64,000 nucleotides of DNA from Adenophora triphylla var. japonica (GCA_022495995.1 JAFEMH010002513.1:186001-250000); one strand, 5' to 3'; positions 10,942 to 22,507 are shown, counted from the stretch's first letter. A program made the numbers and translations. The notes: a model not told the origin generated them from the sequence alone.

Positions 10942-12957
10942 CTACTCCGACTCATCATCATCAGCCTCATCAAACGAGAACTTCGGCATCTCGAAAAACC
11001 CGGTGGTCACTTCCTCATCATCGGAATATTCGACCCCCTCCTCGATCAAATGCTCAAAGTATTCCAAGGGGTTAAACCCAGTAAAAGGATCAAAGAAGGG
11101 ATGTGAGGATGAACCCTCACCCTGCGCACCCGATGGGGGAAAGAACTGATGAAGCGTCTGCGGCCTCTAGGCCCCCGAAGACATCCCCACATCAAAGTTG
11201 TGCCGCTCCCGAACCGGCACCTCAGGCTGTAGCTCTGGCTCAGCCCTCGAAGAAGGAGTATCTACAGACCTCGTCGAAGGCATTGGCTCGAACGGAACCA
11301 CACTCCGTGAAGATCTGCAGGACATCTTCCCAAAGAGCTTCTTCGTAAAAGCCCTCAACCCCACATATCTGCAGATGAGCACGTCCAAGGACCGCCCCGA
11401 GACCTGCGCAAGCAAGCAACCAAAGAAGCGCTCAGCAAAAGAGATACAAAGTACTCAACAAAAGAGAAAATACAGAAAAGATGCCAAGATGGAAAAGAGT
11501 AAGCAAACTCACTGGAGCATTCGGGTCAACCAGATAAACAGCAGGACCATGCTCTGGGATGGGCACCAACACCCTCCTCCTCGAAGAGTCCCCGCGAACA
11601 TAAGTGAAGTCCGGCCCAGGCACCGGGACATCTAGAAGATGTGATGAGCCAGTCTGCCTCTCCCTCGCCAACACCTGTGGCATCCTCAACTTCCTCCTAA
11701 CAAAGGCCGCAAACTCCTCGCCCTCCAGAACGAACTCCTCGGCACTCACGCCAGCCCGGTACCTCTCATACTCCAGCACATCCATATCAAGAGGACTCAT
11801 CATATGGAAGGGCGGATCCCTCTGAGCCATAGGAGGCATACCTGTGCAATGCTGCCAGAAGACCCTCTCCCCCAGATACATGGAGTCACAAGTGAGACCC
11901 CGCAGAAGCTTCCGCTGTCGCGTTACCCAGGGGCACCCTCCAGCTCATCCTCGCCATACCGAGTCCAAGGGTACAACTGAAACCCCTCCAGGTATCGCTG
12001 CACCTCCTGATAGGTGACAGTGATCTTTCCCTGGCTCGTCCTCCTCTTCCTCAAAGAGCGAGCCCAGCACAGCATGGTGGGATAACCGAACATGGCCTCA
12101 TCCTCCAAGTCCCACGGTTGGCACCAGAAGATCTCATAGCACCACGGCTGCAACAAAAAACCAGATACTACTCAGAACAAGGCAAGGAAAAGAAAAAGAA
12201 AAAGAAAAGGAGAAATGATGAAATGCTAAACTACAACAACAATAAACTCATACCTCCAGTGCGAAGTCAAAGCATCCCAGGGAACTGACCGCGCCCTGAA
12301 TAAATTGATCCATAGCAAAATAGAGCTCGACCAAGCTCACCTCGCCCCAAGCAATCTCACAAACCCTCTCCAAGTCCACCAGACTCTCCAGCAGAGGGAA
12401 AAGAATGGAAGAGGCGTGATTCGAGAACAAAGTCTCGGAGAGGGCAAACCACAAAAAAGAGTGCGCCAGCTGCTCCGCCGTCACTACCCCAGTGCCCCGG
12501 CTATAATCCCCGATCTTGGCCGTAATCTTCGCCTCCACATCGTGGTACACCATACCCAAGCCCTTACGGGGATAAGGCACAAAGCCCAATAGCTCAGCCA
12601 GCACCTCTTCTGACATCCTGTCCCGTCACTTCACCGACTCTGCCTTAAAGGAAAGCCCGGTGATCGCCGAAAAATCTGTGGGAGTCACCGTTATCTCCCC
12701 CATCTAAAGTGGAAGGTATGCTTGGTGTCCCACCAGTACACAGACAAGGCCAAGAAGATGCCCTTGTTCTTCTACGTCTCAGCTATCCCGGCCAGGTTCT
12801 CCACGAACACGTTCAGCCCCGTAGTATTTACTAGCCTTCGAGGACTAGGCCTCCCATATCGGGAAATATCAGGTAGGCTCCGTCACAACTCAACCACGTC
12901 CTCAAGAGACCCCCATGAATTCATCCTCTTCGCCTTCCCAGACGTCGGCAACTCACC
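10942..12957 (-). pseudogene. Antisense PMD (MAIN/MAIL-like) gene of C, exons 2-4
   Basis: Reading leftward: exon 2 12957-12254, exon 3 12147-11513, exon 4 11403-10942, each with GT donors and CAG acceptors at the same places as in A, B and D. Exon 2 carries the PMD core (EQLAHSFLWFALSETLFSNHA, VCEIAWGEVSLVELY) but has several stops. Exon 3 has LTCDSMYLGERVFWQH-type residues and FTYVRGDSSRRRVLVPI. Exon 4 begins VSGRSLDVL and ends in an acidic DDDESE-type tail, with a frameshift near 11167. Exon 1 is at 54050, separated by inserted element B. PMD proteins of Arabidopsis (MAIN, MAIL1) act in gene expression and TE silencing; this copy is dead. Confidence 0.8.
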
Positions 12958-13270
12958 CTGCAGGTAAACACAACAAAGGTATGTCAATAGCAGTACTGAA
13001 GCAAATATACAAAAAAAAAAAACAAATCACAAAATGTCCGTCCCAACACGCCAATCTCAAAAATCAGAAAAAGTCCGTCCCAACACGAAAATCTCGCAAA
13101 TAAAAGTCCGTCCCAACACGGCAATTTTTTCAAATAAAAGTCCGTCACGAAAACATGGCACACTAGACACATTTTCAAAGCCCGTCACGAAAACACGGCA
13201 CACAAGACACATTTTCAAAAGTCTGTCACGAAAACATGGCACACAAGACACATTTTAAAAAGTCTGTCAC
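12958..13270 (-). repeat. 3' half of intron 1 of C's PMD gene, with short irregular repeats
   Basis: The acceptor CTGCAG lies at 12958-12963. The intron is built of irregular units in which phrases like cgtcccaacacg and gtcacgaaaacacggcacac recur, related to those of B's intron 1 on the other strand. Element B inserted at 13270/13271; the last five bases, gtcac, are the left target duplication. The intron resumes at 53453. Confidence 0.7.
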
Positions 13271-14629
13271 TGAAATTGCCCGGATCCGAGAGGCAGCGCG
13301 ATCGCGCCTCGGCATCTGGCATTTTCGCATTCGCGTTTTCCGTTTGCGTTGCGTCGCATTGGAAGTGTCTCGCTGTGTTTTCTTGTAGAGTCGACACGCC
13401 GTTTTGATTAAGCCGAAAACATTGAAAAAAGGCATCAGTTTAAAAATAAACTGTTTTTGTGTGATGTGATTTTTGAGTTCGGAGGTCAGGTTACTCCTCG
13501 GGAAGAGAATATTAGAATATTAGAGCTCACCCGAGTAGCATCATAAAAATGAGTCTTTCGACACCCCTTCTTTCTTTAAATGTTGTGTGTGTGTGTGTGT
13601 GCTTTTAAAAATGCATGTTGTATCGGATGTCTACATTGTACACTGCGTATTGAAATGTATTAAAATAGTGTAGGAAGGAAGCCTTACCTATATTGGTTCG
13701 TGTCTGTCTTCCGCTGGGGAATAGTGTTTGAGGATGGAATAGTGTTTCGGGATGGATCGGGATTGCTTCGGGATGTGCCGGTTGTCTGCAGACAGAGCTT
13801 CGGCGTGCCTCGGGATTGTCAAGTGTGCACTTGGGCAGAGTTTTGGCGTGCATCGAAATCGTTGGCTGGATTCGGGCAGAGGTTCGACGTGCGTCGGAAT
13901 CGTTGGTTAGATTCGGGCAGAGGTTCAGCGTGGGTCGGAATTGCCGGTTTGACTCGGAAAGAGCCGGGATGCCTCGGGAAAGACCAGGCAAGGCCTAGGA
14001 GTACCACGAGGGGCCTCAGATTACCTCGAGAGTGCCTCGGGGCAGCGGGGGAGCATCTCGGGAGCGCTCGGAAGGGCTTCGGAGCACCACAAGGGAGCTC
14101 GGAAGGCCTCGGAAGGAATCGAAAGGGACCGAGAGTGCCTCGAAAGGACTTAGAGGGGGAGCCAGAAGGCTTAGGGAGAGAAGATAAGAGGATGATGTGT
14201 ATGAAATGGGAGGGGGAGCCCTCTATTTATAGTGTGGGAAATTTTGCAAGAAGGTCCGTACGGACCTATGTGCAAAACCAAAGTTTTAGTTTTCCCGGAT
14301 TTGAGGGAATAATGTGGACTTTAAGAGGATTTAGTAATTATGATGTCTGGTAGCAAGAAGGTTCGTACGGACCTTTTAGCATGCAAAGAGGTCCGTATGG
14401 ACCTTCTATGCTTTTCCCAATTTTGCATGATTCCCAAAAAGTCTTTTTGTGTTTGTTTGTCCCAAAAAGCCCCCCCCTTGGTTTGTTTGGTGGTTTTTTG
14501 GGTCTTTGAGGGTTTTTGAAGGTTTTTTAGGGTTTTTTGAGGGTTTCGGGTGTTCGATATTGCGTTTGAGTGAGTCTGTGGTGTTTCCCGAGTGCTTGGA
14601 AGAGGGTGATCTAGATTGGGGTACTTACA
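13271..14629 (-). repeat. 3' LTR of element B
   Basis: Plus-strand ends are tgaaattgcccgg and ggggtacttaca, so the element strand reads TG..CA. On the element strand it has three GTCCG-type dyads (14403-14253), TATAAATA at 14231-14224, ~46-bp tandem units (about 13850-13955) and the conserved U5 hairpin region near 13497-13560. Against 52101-53452 it differs by scattered substitutions, about 8 in the first 170 bases counted by eye. Confidence 0.92.
14253..14403 (-). promoter_or_regulatory. Three dyads upstream of the TATA box in B's 3' LTR
   Basis: ggtccgtacggacc at 14253-14266 is a perfect 14-bp palindrome. ggttcgtacggacc at 14360-14373 and ggtccgtatggacc at 14390-14403 each carry one mismatch. 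The first is flanked on both sides by TGCA at five bases. The counterparts in the 5' LTR are 53077-53090, 53184-53197 and 53214-53227. On the element strand all lie just upstream of the TATA box. Confidence 0.8.
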
Positions 14630-15500
14630 GAAGCCCCTCGACGACGTTACTTACGGTGGAAGTGGGTTCATTGATAAGATAAGGGTCCTGATCTGGATCG
14701 CGTGAGGACGTGGTGGTGTCCTGAGGTGTGACCGTTTAGGTCAGTTGGCTGGACCCTGTGATAGGATTCCTACGTATCCCTAGCGGGAATCAAGCCTGAT
14801 CATAGTTCGGGTGTGGGGTGAGTGTTTTCGTGTACGAGGACGTGTGATGTACTCTAACTGAGAATCTGTGTGTGGACATGCCAGTGTCCTGTGGGTGACC
14901 ATTTAGGTCGGTGGTGAGGACGTGGTGGCGTCCTGTGTGACCGTATAGGTCGATTGTGTGGACGTGGTGGCATCCTGTGTGATCGTATAGGTCGGTTGTG
15001 TGGACGTGGTGGCATCCTGTGTGACCGTATAGGTCAGTTGTGTGGACGTGGTGGCATCCTGTGTGACCGTATAGGTCGGTTGGTTGGACCCTGTGATAGG
15101 ATTCCTACGTATCCCTGGCAGGAATCAAGCCTGATCGTAGATCCGAAATCGTGAAATTGTGAGTGTATGCGGGCGTGGTGGTGCCCTGAAGTGTCGTGTG
15201 ACCGCTGAGGTCGACTGTGAGGACGTGGTGGTGTTCTGGAATGGAAATTTTACGGTTTTCCAAATCGGGTAATTTAAAGCCTTTCGAGCTTGGGATAATG
15301 ATTTTGGAGGTTTATACGGTCTTCTGGACCGAGTGGTTTAAAGCCTTCCGGGCTGCGGATAGTGATTTAGGTGATTTATGCGGTCTCTCAGATCGAGTGA
15401 TTTAAAGCCTTTTGGGCTACGGATAGTGATTTGGCTGATTTATGCGGTCTCCCGGACCGAGTGGTTTAAAGCCCTCCAGGCTGCGGATGAGGACGTGTTA
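14630..15500. repeat. B-specific 3' region: 42-bp and 64-bp tandem arrays
   Basis: About four 42-bp units start at 14919, 14961, 15003 and 15045 (core gacgtggtggcatcc, then gaccgtataggtcg). Four 64-bp units carry tttaaagcc at 15273, 15337, 15401 and 15465. No gene is present; an open frame across the 42-bp array merely follows the period. Tandem repeats beside the 3' LTR are a known feature of Ogre-type elements and can seed satellites. Confidence 0.85.
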
Positions 15501-15599
15501 TGCCCTATGACTTGTGGTTGTGTCGTGCGTGAGGACGTGACTTGTCCTCTGACTGTGGTTGGGTCGTGCGTGAGGATGTGAGTTGTCCTCTGACTGAGG

Positions 15600-15985
15600 T
15601 TTTGGTTCAGGAGTATGAACCTGGCGCTTGAGACTTAGTTCAGGAGTATGAACTTAAGTTGAGGCTTGGCTCAGGAGTATGAACTTGGCGCTTGAGACTT
15701 AGTTCAGGATTGTGAACTTAAGTTGGAGCTTGGTTCAGGAGTATGAAGCTGGCGCTTGAGACTTAGTTCAGGAGTATGAACCTAAGTTGGAGCTTGGTTC
15801 AGGAGTATAAACCTGGCGAGGCCTTTTGTGAGGCGTGATTGCCTTGTGCTTTGATTGTGAGAGGCGTGATTGCCTTGTGCTTTGATTGTGAGAGGCGTGA
15901 TTGCCTCGTGTTTTGATTGTGAGAGGCGTGATTGCCTCGTGTTTTGATTGTGAGAGGTGTGGCTCCCTCGTGTTTTGTCCGCTGG
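15600..15985. repeat. B-specific 64-bp dimeric array and 31-bp array
   Basis: caggagtatgaac recurs at 15608, 15641 and 15672, then in altered form at 15705 and 15736, giving a 64-bp dimer of ~32-bp halves to about 15815. A 31-bp array follows, with gaggcgtgattgcc starting near 15830, 15861, 15892 and 15923. Downstream to 16340 are degenerate phrases (cgatgacggccggtgtt, gtttagtgggcgagg) of the same family as the 51-bp array of C. Confidence 0.8.
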
Positions 15986-16360
15986 GGAAGGGTTGAACTT
16001 ACGATGACTGCCGGTGTTCATCTGTTGGGGATGCGTAGTCTCGTATGGGCTTTCAAGAGTTCCCATTTGAGTTTTGTCCGCTGAGGAGGTGATTTCGGGC
16101 TTACTTTGATGGCCGGTGTTTGGTTCACCGTTTTGTATTTAGGGGGCATTTTGTGCCTTGGGACTTGTGTTTGGAGGCGTTTGCGCCTTTTGTGTTTGTT
16201 TTACCGTTTAGTGGGCGAGGTTCGGGCTTACGATGACGGCCGGTGTTGGTTTTGTTGGGTTAAGGACCAAACTGCATTGAATCTGCTGAAATAGGCCTTT
16301 GGACAGCCAGGGGCAAAGATTATAAGGGCGAAGGAGTAATTTGGCCAAATAATGCAAAGA

Positions 16361-16405
16361 GGTCCGTACGGACCTTTTATGTTTGCAAAGAGGTCTGTAC
16401 GGACC
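16361..16405 (+). promoter_or_regulatory. Two dyads upstream of B's antisense PMD gene
   Basis: ggtccgtacggacc (16361-16374, perfect) and ggtctgtacggacc (16392-16405, one mismatch) start 31 bp apart, 166-210 bp before the PMD ATG. Each has tgcaaag just upstream, placing TGCA five bases before the dyad. The second also has TGCA five bases after it. The sequence is that of B's LTR dyads. No clear TATA box follows. Confidence 0.8.
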
Positions 16406-16738
16406 TTCGTGCAATTTTGAATTCCCAGAATTTGATCAGCTTCATCAACGAGGCAAATCCCCATTTTTCTTCTTCCAGTTCGTGAACAACCGAGATAGAG
16501 GGAGAGAAATCCTTGGCTTTTGATCAAAATTTCTTAGTGAATTCTCCGCATTTTGCTTAAATTGCTTGTTATGGCGGAAAGAACAAGGAGAGGTCGTCGT
16601 CAACGGGGCCAAGAGGCGATTGAGCAGAGGGCGGATCTTCAAAGGAATTGCACTTCCTTTGTGCCTTCATCAAGGAATCCGAATGTGTTCTATCCGGGTC
16701 CGGAGGTGCATAATATGCGGGATAGGGCCGTCGGAGAG

Positions 16739-17461
16739 GTAAGAAATCAATTTCGTCTTGATTCTTGCTCGAATTATTGTATGCTAGAACTAGGTTTTAA
16801 TTCTTCGCATATTTGGGGCTTTTTGTTATTGCCATGCTTTTTTTTTGTGAAATTTGTGATGAATTGGGCATGCAAGAATTGTGGGTATGTGATTTTTGTG
16901 CAAAAATGTGGAGATTAGCTCTTATTTGTAAAAATTAAAGTGCCTCTCCTTGAAATGCATGCTTTGGTGTTTTGTACCCTATGCTACTTTTGTATGTACA
17001 TTGTGAAAAAATTGACGTGTAGGGACGGACTTTGTGTAAAGAGTGCGACATGTGCCGTGTTTTTGTGACGGGTTTTACCTGAAAGTGTGTGCCATGTAGG
17101 GACGGATTTTTGAAAATGTGTCATGTAGTGTGTGCTGTGTTTTTGTGACGGACTTTGTGGGGAGTTTATGTGCAATGTGTGCCGTGTTTTGTGACGGGTT
17201 TTTTGGAAATGTGCCGTGTAGGGCTTAATCCCTCTTTTGAGAAAATTTGTACAGTGTGTGCCGTGTTTTGTGACGGGCTGCATGGGGAAAATTATGTGCA
17301 ATGTGTGCCGTGTTTCGTGATGGGTTGTTTTTGTTTTGCCGTGTTGGGACGGACATTTTATGCTTTGCCGTGTTGGGACGGACTTTTTTATGTTTTCGTT
17401 TCCTTTTGGTATTTTGCATTAAGTACTGTGACTGACGTACCTTTGTTGTGTTTACCTGCAG
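16739..17461 (+). repeat. Intron 1 of B's PMD gene with diverged internal repeats
   Basis: Units of irregular length contain variants of gtgtgccgtgttttgtgacggg and gccgtgttgggacggac between about 17020 and 17385. The intron begins gtaagaaat and ends tttacctgcag. C's intron 1 has the same repeat family; A's intron has an unrelated 37-bp array. Confidence 0.75.
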
Positions 17462-18738
17462 GATGAGGGGCCTTTGTCCTGAAAGGCCAAGAAGATGAAG
17501 TCTCGGGGGTCGCTCGAGGCAGTAGTTGAGCTGTGGCAGCATTTGTCGGATATCTCTAGGGAGGGCAGGGCGAGTCCTAAGAGGCTGGTCTTTGCTTCTG
17601 GTTTGGGCGCGTTCGTGGAGAACCTGGCCGGGATTGCGGAGACGAGAAAGAACAAGAACATCTTCCTGGCCTTGTCCTAGTATTGGTGGGACACCACGCA
17701 TACCTTCCATCTGAGTTGGGGAGAGGTGACGGTGACTCCTACCGACTTCGCTGTGATTACTGGGCTTTCCTTCAAAGGAGGGCCAGTGAGATGGCGGGAC
17801 AGGATGTCCGATGGGACGCTGGCGGAGCTGCTGGGCTTTGCGCCTTCTCCTCGTAGGAGTCTGGGCATGTTATATGGCGATGTTGAGGCACAGATTACGG
17901 CCAACATCGGGGCCTATCGCCGGGGCACCGGCTTGGTGACGGCCGAGCAGCTGGCACGCTCTTTCTTGTGGTTTGCTCTCTCCGAGACTTTGTTCTCGAA
18001 TCACGCTACCTCGGCTCCTTTTCCTCTGCTGGAGAGTTTGGTGGATTTGGAGAGGGTTAGTGAGATAGCTTGGGGAGAGGCAGGCTTGGCCGTGCTCTAT
18101 TTTTCTTTGGACCGGTTTAGCCGAGGCGTGGCCAGTTCTTTGGGATGCTTCGATTTTGCTTTGGAGGTATGAGTTTATTGTTGTTTTTGATTTAGAAGTT
18201 TGTCATTTCTCCGTTTTCTTTTGCCCTGAGCCTTTTCTGCTTTTGTCGCAGGTATGGTTTTATGAGATCTTTCGGTGCTTTCCATGGGATCAGGATGCTG
18301 AGGCCATGGAGGCCTATCCTGCTATGCTGGGCTGGGCCCGTCAGTTGAGGAGGAGGAGGACGACGAATAGGGGGAAGCTCACCATCGCCTATCGGGATGT
18401 GAAGGAGTTCCTGGAGAAGGATAGCTCGGCGGAGTTTGAGCTGTATCCCTGGGCTCGGTATGGCTGCGACAAGCTTGAGGGTGGTCCCGTGGTGACGGTG
18501 CAGAGGAAGATGCTGCGGGGCCTGACTTGTGATGTCATGTACTTGGGGGAGAGGGTCTTCTGGCAGCATGGCCCAGGTGTGCCCCCTATGGCTCCGAGGG
18601 ATCCGCCTTTTGGGATGATGAATCCCAGCGACATAGATGTGTTAGAGTACGACAGGTACTTGGGCGGCGTGAGTTCCCAGGAGTTCATTTTGTATGAGGA
18701 GTACAGGTCCTTCGTTAGGAGGAAGCTGAGGACGCCAC

Positions 18739-18743
18739 AGGTG
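18739..18743. repeat. Target-site duplication of element A (left copy)
   Basis: aggtg precedes the LTR here and recurs immediately after the other LTR at 42354-42358. A 5-bp duplication is standard for Ty3/gypsy integration. Removing A with one copy restores the sequence order of PMD exon 3 seen in the other elements. Confidence 0.95.
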
Positions 18744-21024
18744 TGAAATTACCCGGATTTCGCACGGACGCGGAAGGCGGTTGTCTTTCGTAGAGGGTTG
18801 GTGTCTGAGACCTCGCTTTTTGGGAAGGAGAGGAGTCGCCACGCGGTTTTTGTATTTTGAGCCCAAACGTTGAGAAACGGCTATTGGTTGAAAATGGTGT
18901 CGTTTTTATTGGTAGCAAAAACTTAGGAAAAGGCTTTGAAAATGGGGTGTCATTTTTATTAGTAGCAAAAACGAGTAAAAAGCTTTTTTAGTACCAGAGA
19001 TTGTTAGGTTCGGAGGTCACGTTACGTTTCGGAAAGAGTATATTGAGATCACCCGAAACGCCTCGTATGACGAGTCTTTCTACCTTTCTCGAAAACGTGT
19101 GCGTGTGTGTGTGTGTGTTTGCATTTTGAAATGGGGGCTTGAATGACAAGCTTAATCTTGGTTTGAATGTCAAACTTTGATTACGGGATCTTGTTTGAAA
19201 AGGCGAGCGTTTGAATGACAAACATTGGATTTGGAAGTTTTTAGGAAAAGTGGCGTGAATGCTGATTTTAACCGTTTGTCATAAGTGTCAAATGTTGACT
19301 TTTAAGAAAAGAGAGTTTGGACGTCAAACGTCGGATTTTGAGTTTGAAGATAAGCGTTTGGATGCCAAACGTCATTTCGCGCGTTTTGAAAGAGAGTTCG
19401 AATTTCGAACTCCGGTTTTGAACTTGGCATGTCATTGTTAACGATTTTACGGGAAAAACGTATTAAATGATTTTGAATGTCAAAAGTCGGATTTTAAGTT
19501 TGAAGATGAGCGTTTGGATGCCAAACGTCATTTCGCGCGTTTTGAAAGAGAGTTCGAATGTCGAACTCCGGTTTTGAACCGGGCATGTCATTGTTAACGA
19601 TTTTACGGGAAAAACGTATTAAATGATTTTGAATGTCAAAAGTCGGCTTTTAAGTTTGAAGATGAGCGTTTGGATGCCAAATGTCATTTCTCGCATTTTG
19701 AAAGAGAGTTCGAATGTCGAACTCCGGTTTTGAACTAGGCATGTCATTGTTAACGATTTTACGGGAAAAACGTATTAAATGATATGCGATCAACGAATCG
19801 GATTGCGACTCGGACTTTGAAAAGTAAATACTATCACGATCCAAACGGCTCGGACTTGTAAATGACAGTATTTAAAATGTTGTATCGACGGAATCAAACG
19901 ATCCGGAATTGTAAAGTGCGATCGACGAGCCAAACAGCTCGGAATTGTAAATTTGCGTGAAAGTAAATGACGTTCGACGGATCAAACGGTCCGGAATTGT
20001 AAATGACAGGAATTTAAATGACGTTCGACGGATCAAACGATCCGGAATTGGTAAATGACATAAAAGTAAACGGAATGGGGTTGGAACGCCGTTTTAACCC
20101 GAGATTACTTCTCTTACGGGAAGAGAACAGGATTTAGGGGCTAAAACGTATCGGACCCCGTTAGACGGATGCGTCTACATTTCAACAACGTCGTCCGAAA
20201 CGGTTGTAGCGACTAGCGCGTAAACCGAGATGGAACGAGAGTTTTAGAGAGAGAGGGAGCTAACTATGGCTAGGGTCGGCTCCTTTGGCTCGGGGGACAT
20301 ATATGGGATACGGAGAAGTGTTTGGAACGGTGTTTTCGAGGTGACGGGGGTTGTATTTGATCAAAATACAAAGTTTTCACGCAAAATGAGGTAAAACCGG
20401 GGCTCGGGAGAGGTGAGAACTGGTTTGGGCCGTGGCTTTTGGGTGAAAGGGAGTAAATTTTGTCCTTCTCAATGGCTTTGACAGCCTCTGTATTTATAGG
20501 TGAATTTTTAGCATGAGTCCGGACGGACTGAGGGTGAAAACCAGGGGGTTTTGTGAAACTTTGGAAATTGGAGGGACTTGCTGGCATTTCTGGATTGTCT
20601 GCAAATGAGTCTGGCCTGACTGAGACTGTATACCAGGGGTATTTTAGTCTTTTCACTCTGAAATCTGATTGAAGGGTGACTAGAGGGATGTGGCATGCAA
20701 GCCACGTGTCCCTGTGACTCACAGGTCATGGTTTTTCGTGCCTATTTCCCGGTTTTGTCCGTTTTTAAAATAATAGTCCGGAAAATGTCCAAAATGCCCT
20801 CGAAAAGTGCCGGAAAGTGAGTTTTTTAGGGAAAGCTGTACTTTTACGTGCGACGACGTGTGTTGAGTACGCTTCGACGTTGGGATACACGGGGCAGACC
20901 CGGGACGTCTCGTTGGCTTGAGAACGGGAAGTGTAACGGGTTCCGGTTAACCTGGAGCGGGCCAGTTAACGGATTCCGGTTAACTTTCTAACGGATTTTG
21001 ACGATCCGGATTTGGGTACTTACA
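18744..21024 (-). repeat. 3' LTR of element A
   Basis: Plus-strand ends are tgaaattacccgg and gggtacttaca. TATAAATA on the element strand is at 20498-20491, with dyads upstream of it at 20516-20529 and 20608-20621. Three ~156-bp tandem units run from about 19341 to 19795. The U5 hairpins are at 19026-19059 and 19062-19074, and ggagtcgcca at 18832-18841 mirrors part of the primer site. By eye about 11 differences separate it from the other LTR over the first 250 bases. Confidence 0.93.
19341..19795. repeat. ~156-bp tandem units in A's LTR
   Basis: Three units begin with gtttgaagat at about 19342, 19498 and 19654, each carrying gcgtttggatgccaaacg, gttcgaatgtcgaac and ttacgggaaaaacg. Two of these words are near-perfect inverted repeats. 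The other LTR has the same three units (about 40670-41110). A shorter family of gacggatcaaacgatccgga words follows to about 20060. Confidence 0.8.
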
Positions 21025-21560
21025 GTTAGCCCCTCAGCGCGTCACTTCCGAAGGAGGTGGGGTCGTTGAAAAAAGATAAGGATCCAAATCTGGATGCCCT
21101 ACTTTGAAAGAGACCTGGGCGGTCATCTGGCTGGACCCTTAGCGAAAGGATTCCTACGTATCCCGAGCGGGAATCAAGCCGATCGTAGTTCGTAGGTGCA
21201 AGGAGCCGCGCGTGGGGACCTTAACCTGAGAAAGGCTGTTGTGAAGAGCCTGAACCTGGGATTTCTGAAACCTTCGAGGGCATGTGGCGCCTCAGACCGG
21301 AGTGGCTAAACATATGAGGGCGTATGGCACCTCAGACCGGAGTTACTGATATTTTCGAGGGTGTGTGGCACCTCAGATCGGAGTTTCTGGAACATGCGAG
21401 GGCGTGTGGCGCCTCAGACCGGAGTTTCTGAAACATACGAGGACGTGTGGCGCCTCAGACCAGAGTTGCTGATATGTTCGAGGGCGTGTGGCGCCTCAGA
21501 CCGGAGTTGCTGAAACATACGAGGGCGTGTGGCGCCTCTGACCGGAGTTGCGAGGATGTG
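21025..21560. repeat. A 3' region: polypurine stretch and 41-bp tandem array
   Basis: Next to the LTR the element strand reads gaggggctaac, a plausible polypurine primer (21036-21025). Seven ~41-bp units follow, with gagggcgtgtggcgcctcag-type starts at 21276, 21316, 21357, 21398, 21439, 21480 and 21521. No gene is present. The array differs in sequence from those of B and C at the same place. Confidence 0.85.
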
Positions 21561-22440
21561 TTTATCCTGAGACGAAGGCGTTCGTGCCATGAGTAATGGA
21601 CTCATAATGACGGCCAGGTTTATCCGCCGAGGATAGGGTGGCAATGATGGGAATGGTTGTGTTAAACTCGCGTTATTAACAACATGGAAGGATTGTCGTT
21701 CTAACGAAGGGGTCAGGAATGGGATGTGGTCTCGGGAGAGACTGACACATTGCTGGGGAAAAGCATCCAGAGTTCTGACGGGGTCAGTTAGGAACTGAGG
21801 GGGTTGATTGACGTTTTCTTCCTTAGACGGATGGTCTTAGGATCCTGCTGGGGAGGAGCGTTCAGGCTGACGGCGATGGCCGAAGAGGGATTGTTGTGCG
21901 GGCTTACCTTGATGGCCGCTGAGATGGGACGATCGGGCTTACGACTGGCGGCCGGGGAAGTGAACGTTGGTGAAAACCAATAGAAATTTTGACGTCGGGA
22001 GATGGAATTGTGACTTGAATGTCCGGAGACAGGATGGAGCGTTTGAATGTCAAACGTCGGTTTGGGGCTGGAATGAGCGTTTGAATGTCAAACGTCAACC
22101 TGAGATGTAAATGAGCGTTTGAATGTCAAACGTCAACTTGAGATGTAAATGAGCGTTTGAATGTCAAACGTCAACTGGGGATTGAGAATTTAACGTCTGG
22201 AGACGAGCGTTAGTGAGAACTAACTGGGAATTTAACGTCTGGAGACGAGCGTTAGTGAGAACTAACTGGGAATTTAACGTCTGGAGACGAGCGTTAGTGA
22301 GGACTAACTGGGAATTTAACATCTGGAGATGAGCATTAGTGAAAACTAACTGAGAATTGATCCTCGGGGGATGGGGTGTTCGAAAGGTTTAACTTGGGGG
22401 AAATTTTACACTTTTGGGGGCCAAAAGGGGTAAAATTGAA
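21561..22440. repeat. A 3' region continued: inverted-repeat words and 42-bp array
   Basis: cgtttgaatgtcaaacg, a perfect 7-bp inverted repeat with a 3-base loop, occurs several times between 22040 and 22170. Four 42-bp units with gaatttaacgtctggagacgagcgttagtgag phrases cover about 22187-22352. The sequence before 22040 is non-repetitive and holds no gene that I can support. Confidence 0.75.
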
Positions 22441-22493
22441 ACTGCGAGAAGTTGGGGGGCCAAATTGGCAAGGAATCTTTCTGCTGCAGAAAG

Positions 22494-22507
22494 AGTCCGG
22501 CCGGACT
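22494..22507 (+). promoter_or_regulatory. Dyad upstream of A's PMD gene
   Basis: agtccggccggact is a perfect 14-bp palindrome 145 bp before the PMD ATG, preceded by TGCA six bases upstream (tgcagaaag). The same palindrome occurs in A's 5' LTR (41936-41949), and its 12-bp core before A's DUF7745 gene (25903-25914). Confidence 0.8.

Larger units (their letters stand above)
16571..18743 (+). pseudogene. Antisense PMD gene of B, exons 1-3 (5' part, interrupted by element A)
   Basis: Exon 1 16571-16738 encodes an Arg-rich start (MAERTRRGRRQRG); donor gtaagaaat. Intron 1 16739-17461. Exon 2 17462-18166 carries the PMD core: YWWDTTHTFHLSWGE, VTPTDFAVITGLSF, AEQLARSFLWFALSETLF, ERVSEIAWGEAGLAVLYF. 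Intron 2 18167-18251. Exon 3 starts at 18252 (VWFYEIFR) and is open until element A at 18744; it resumes at 42359. The first codons of exon 2 include a TGA (17480-17482) and a TAG lies near 17679, so the copy is probably inactive even without the insertion. Splice sites agree with copies in A, C and D. It lies antisense to B's gag-pol. Confidence 0.8.

Noticed and set aside
13034..13258. Possible CRISPR-like array from repeated cgtcccaacacg / gtcacgaaaacacgg
   Set aside because: Unit lengths vary, there is no constant repeat/unique spacer alternation, and the sequence is an intron of a plant transposon gene.
14954..15154. Open frame with repeating CGRGGILCDRIG
   Set aside because: It exists only because the 42-bp array is a multiple of three; no family, and no counterpart in other elements.
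16571..18743. A host MAIN/MAIL gene hit by a transposon
   Set aside because: Its flanks are B's own arrays, LTR and DUF7745 gene, and three other copies sit at the same place in related elements, so it is transposon-borne.
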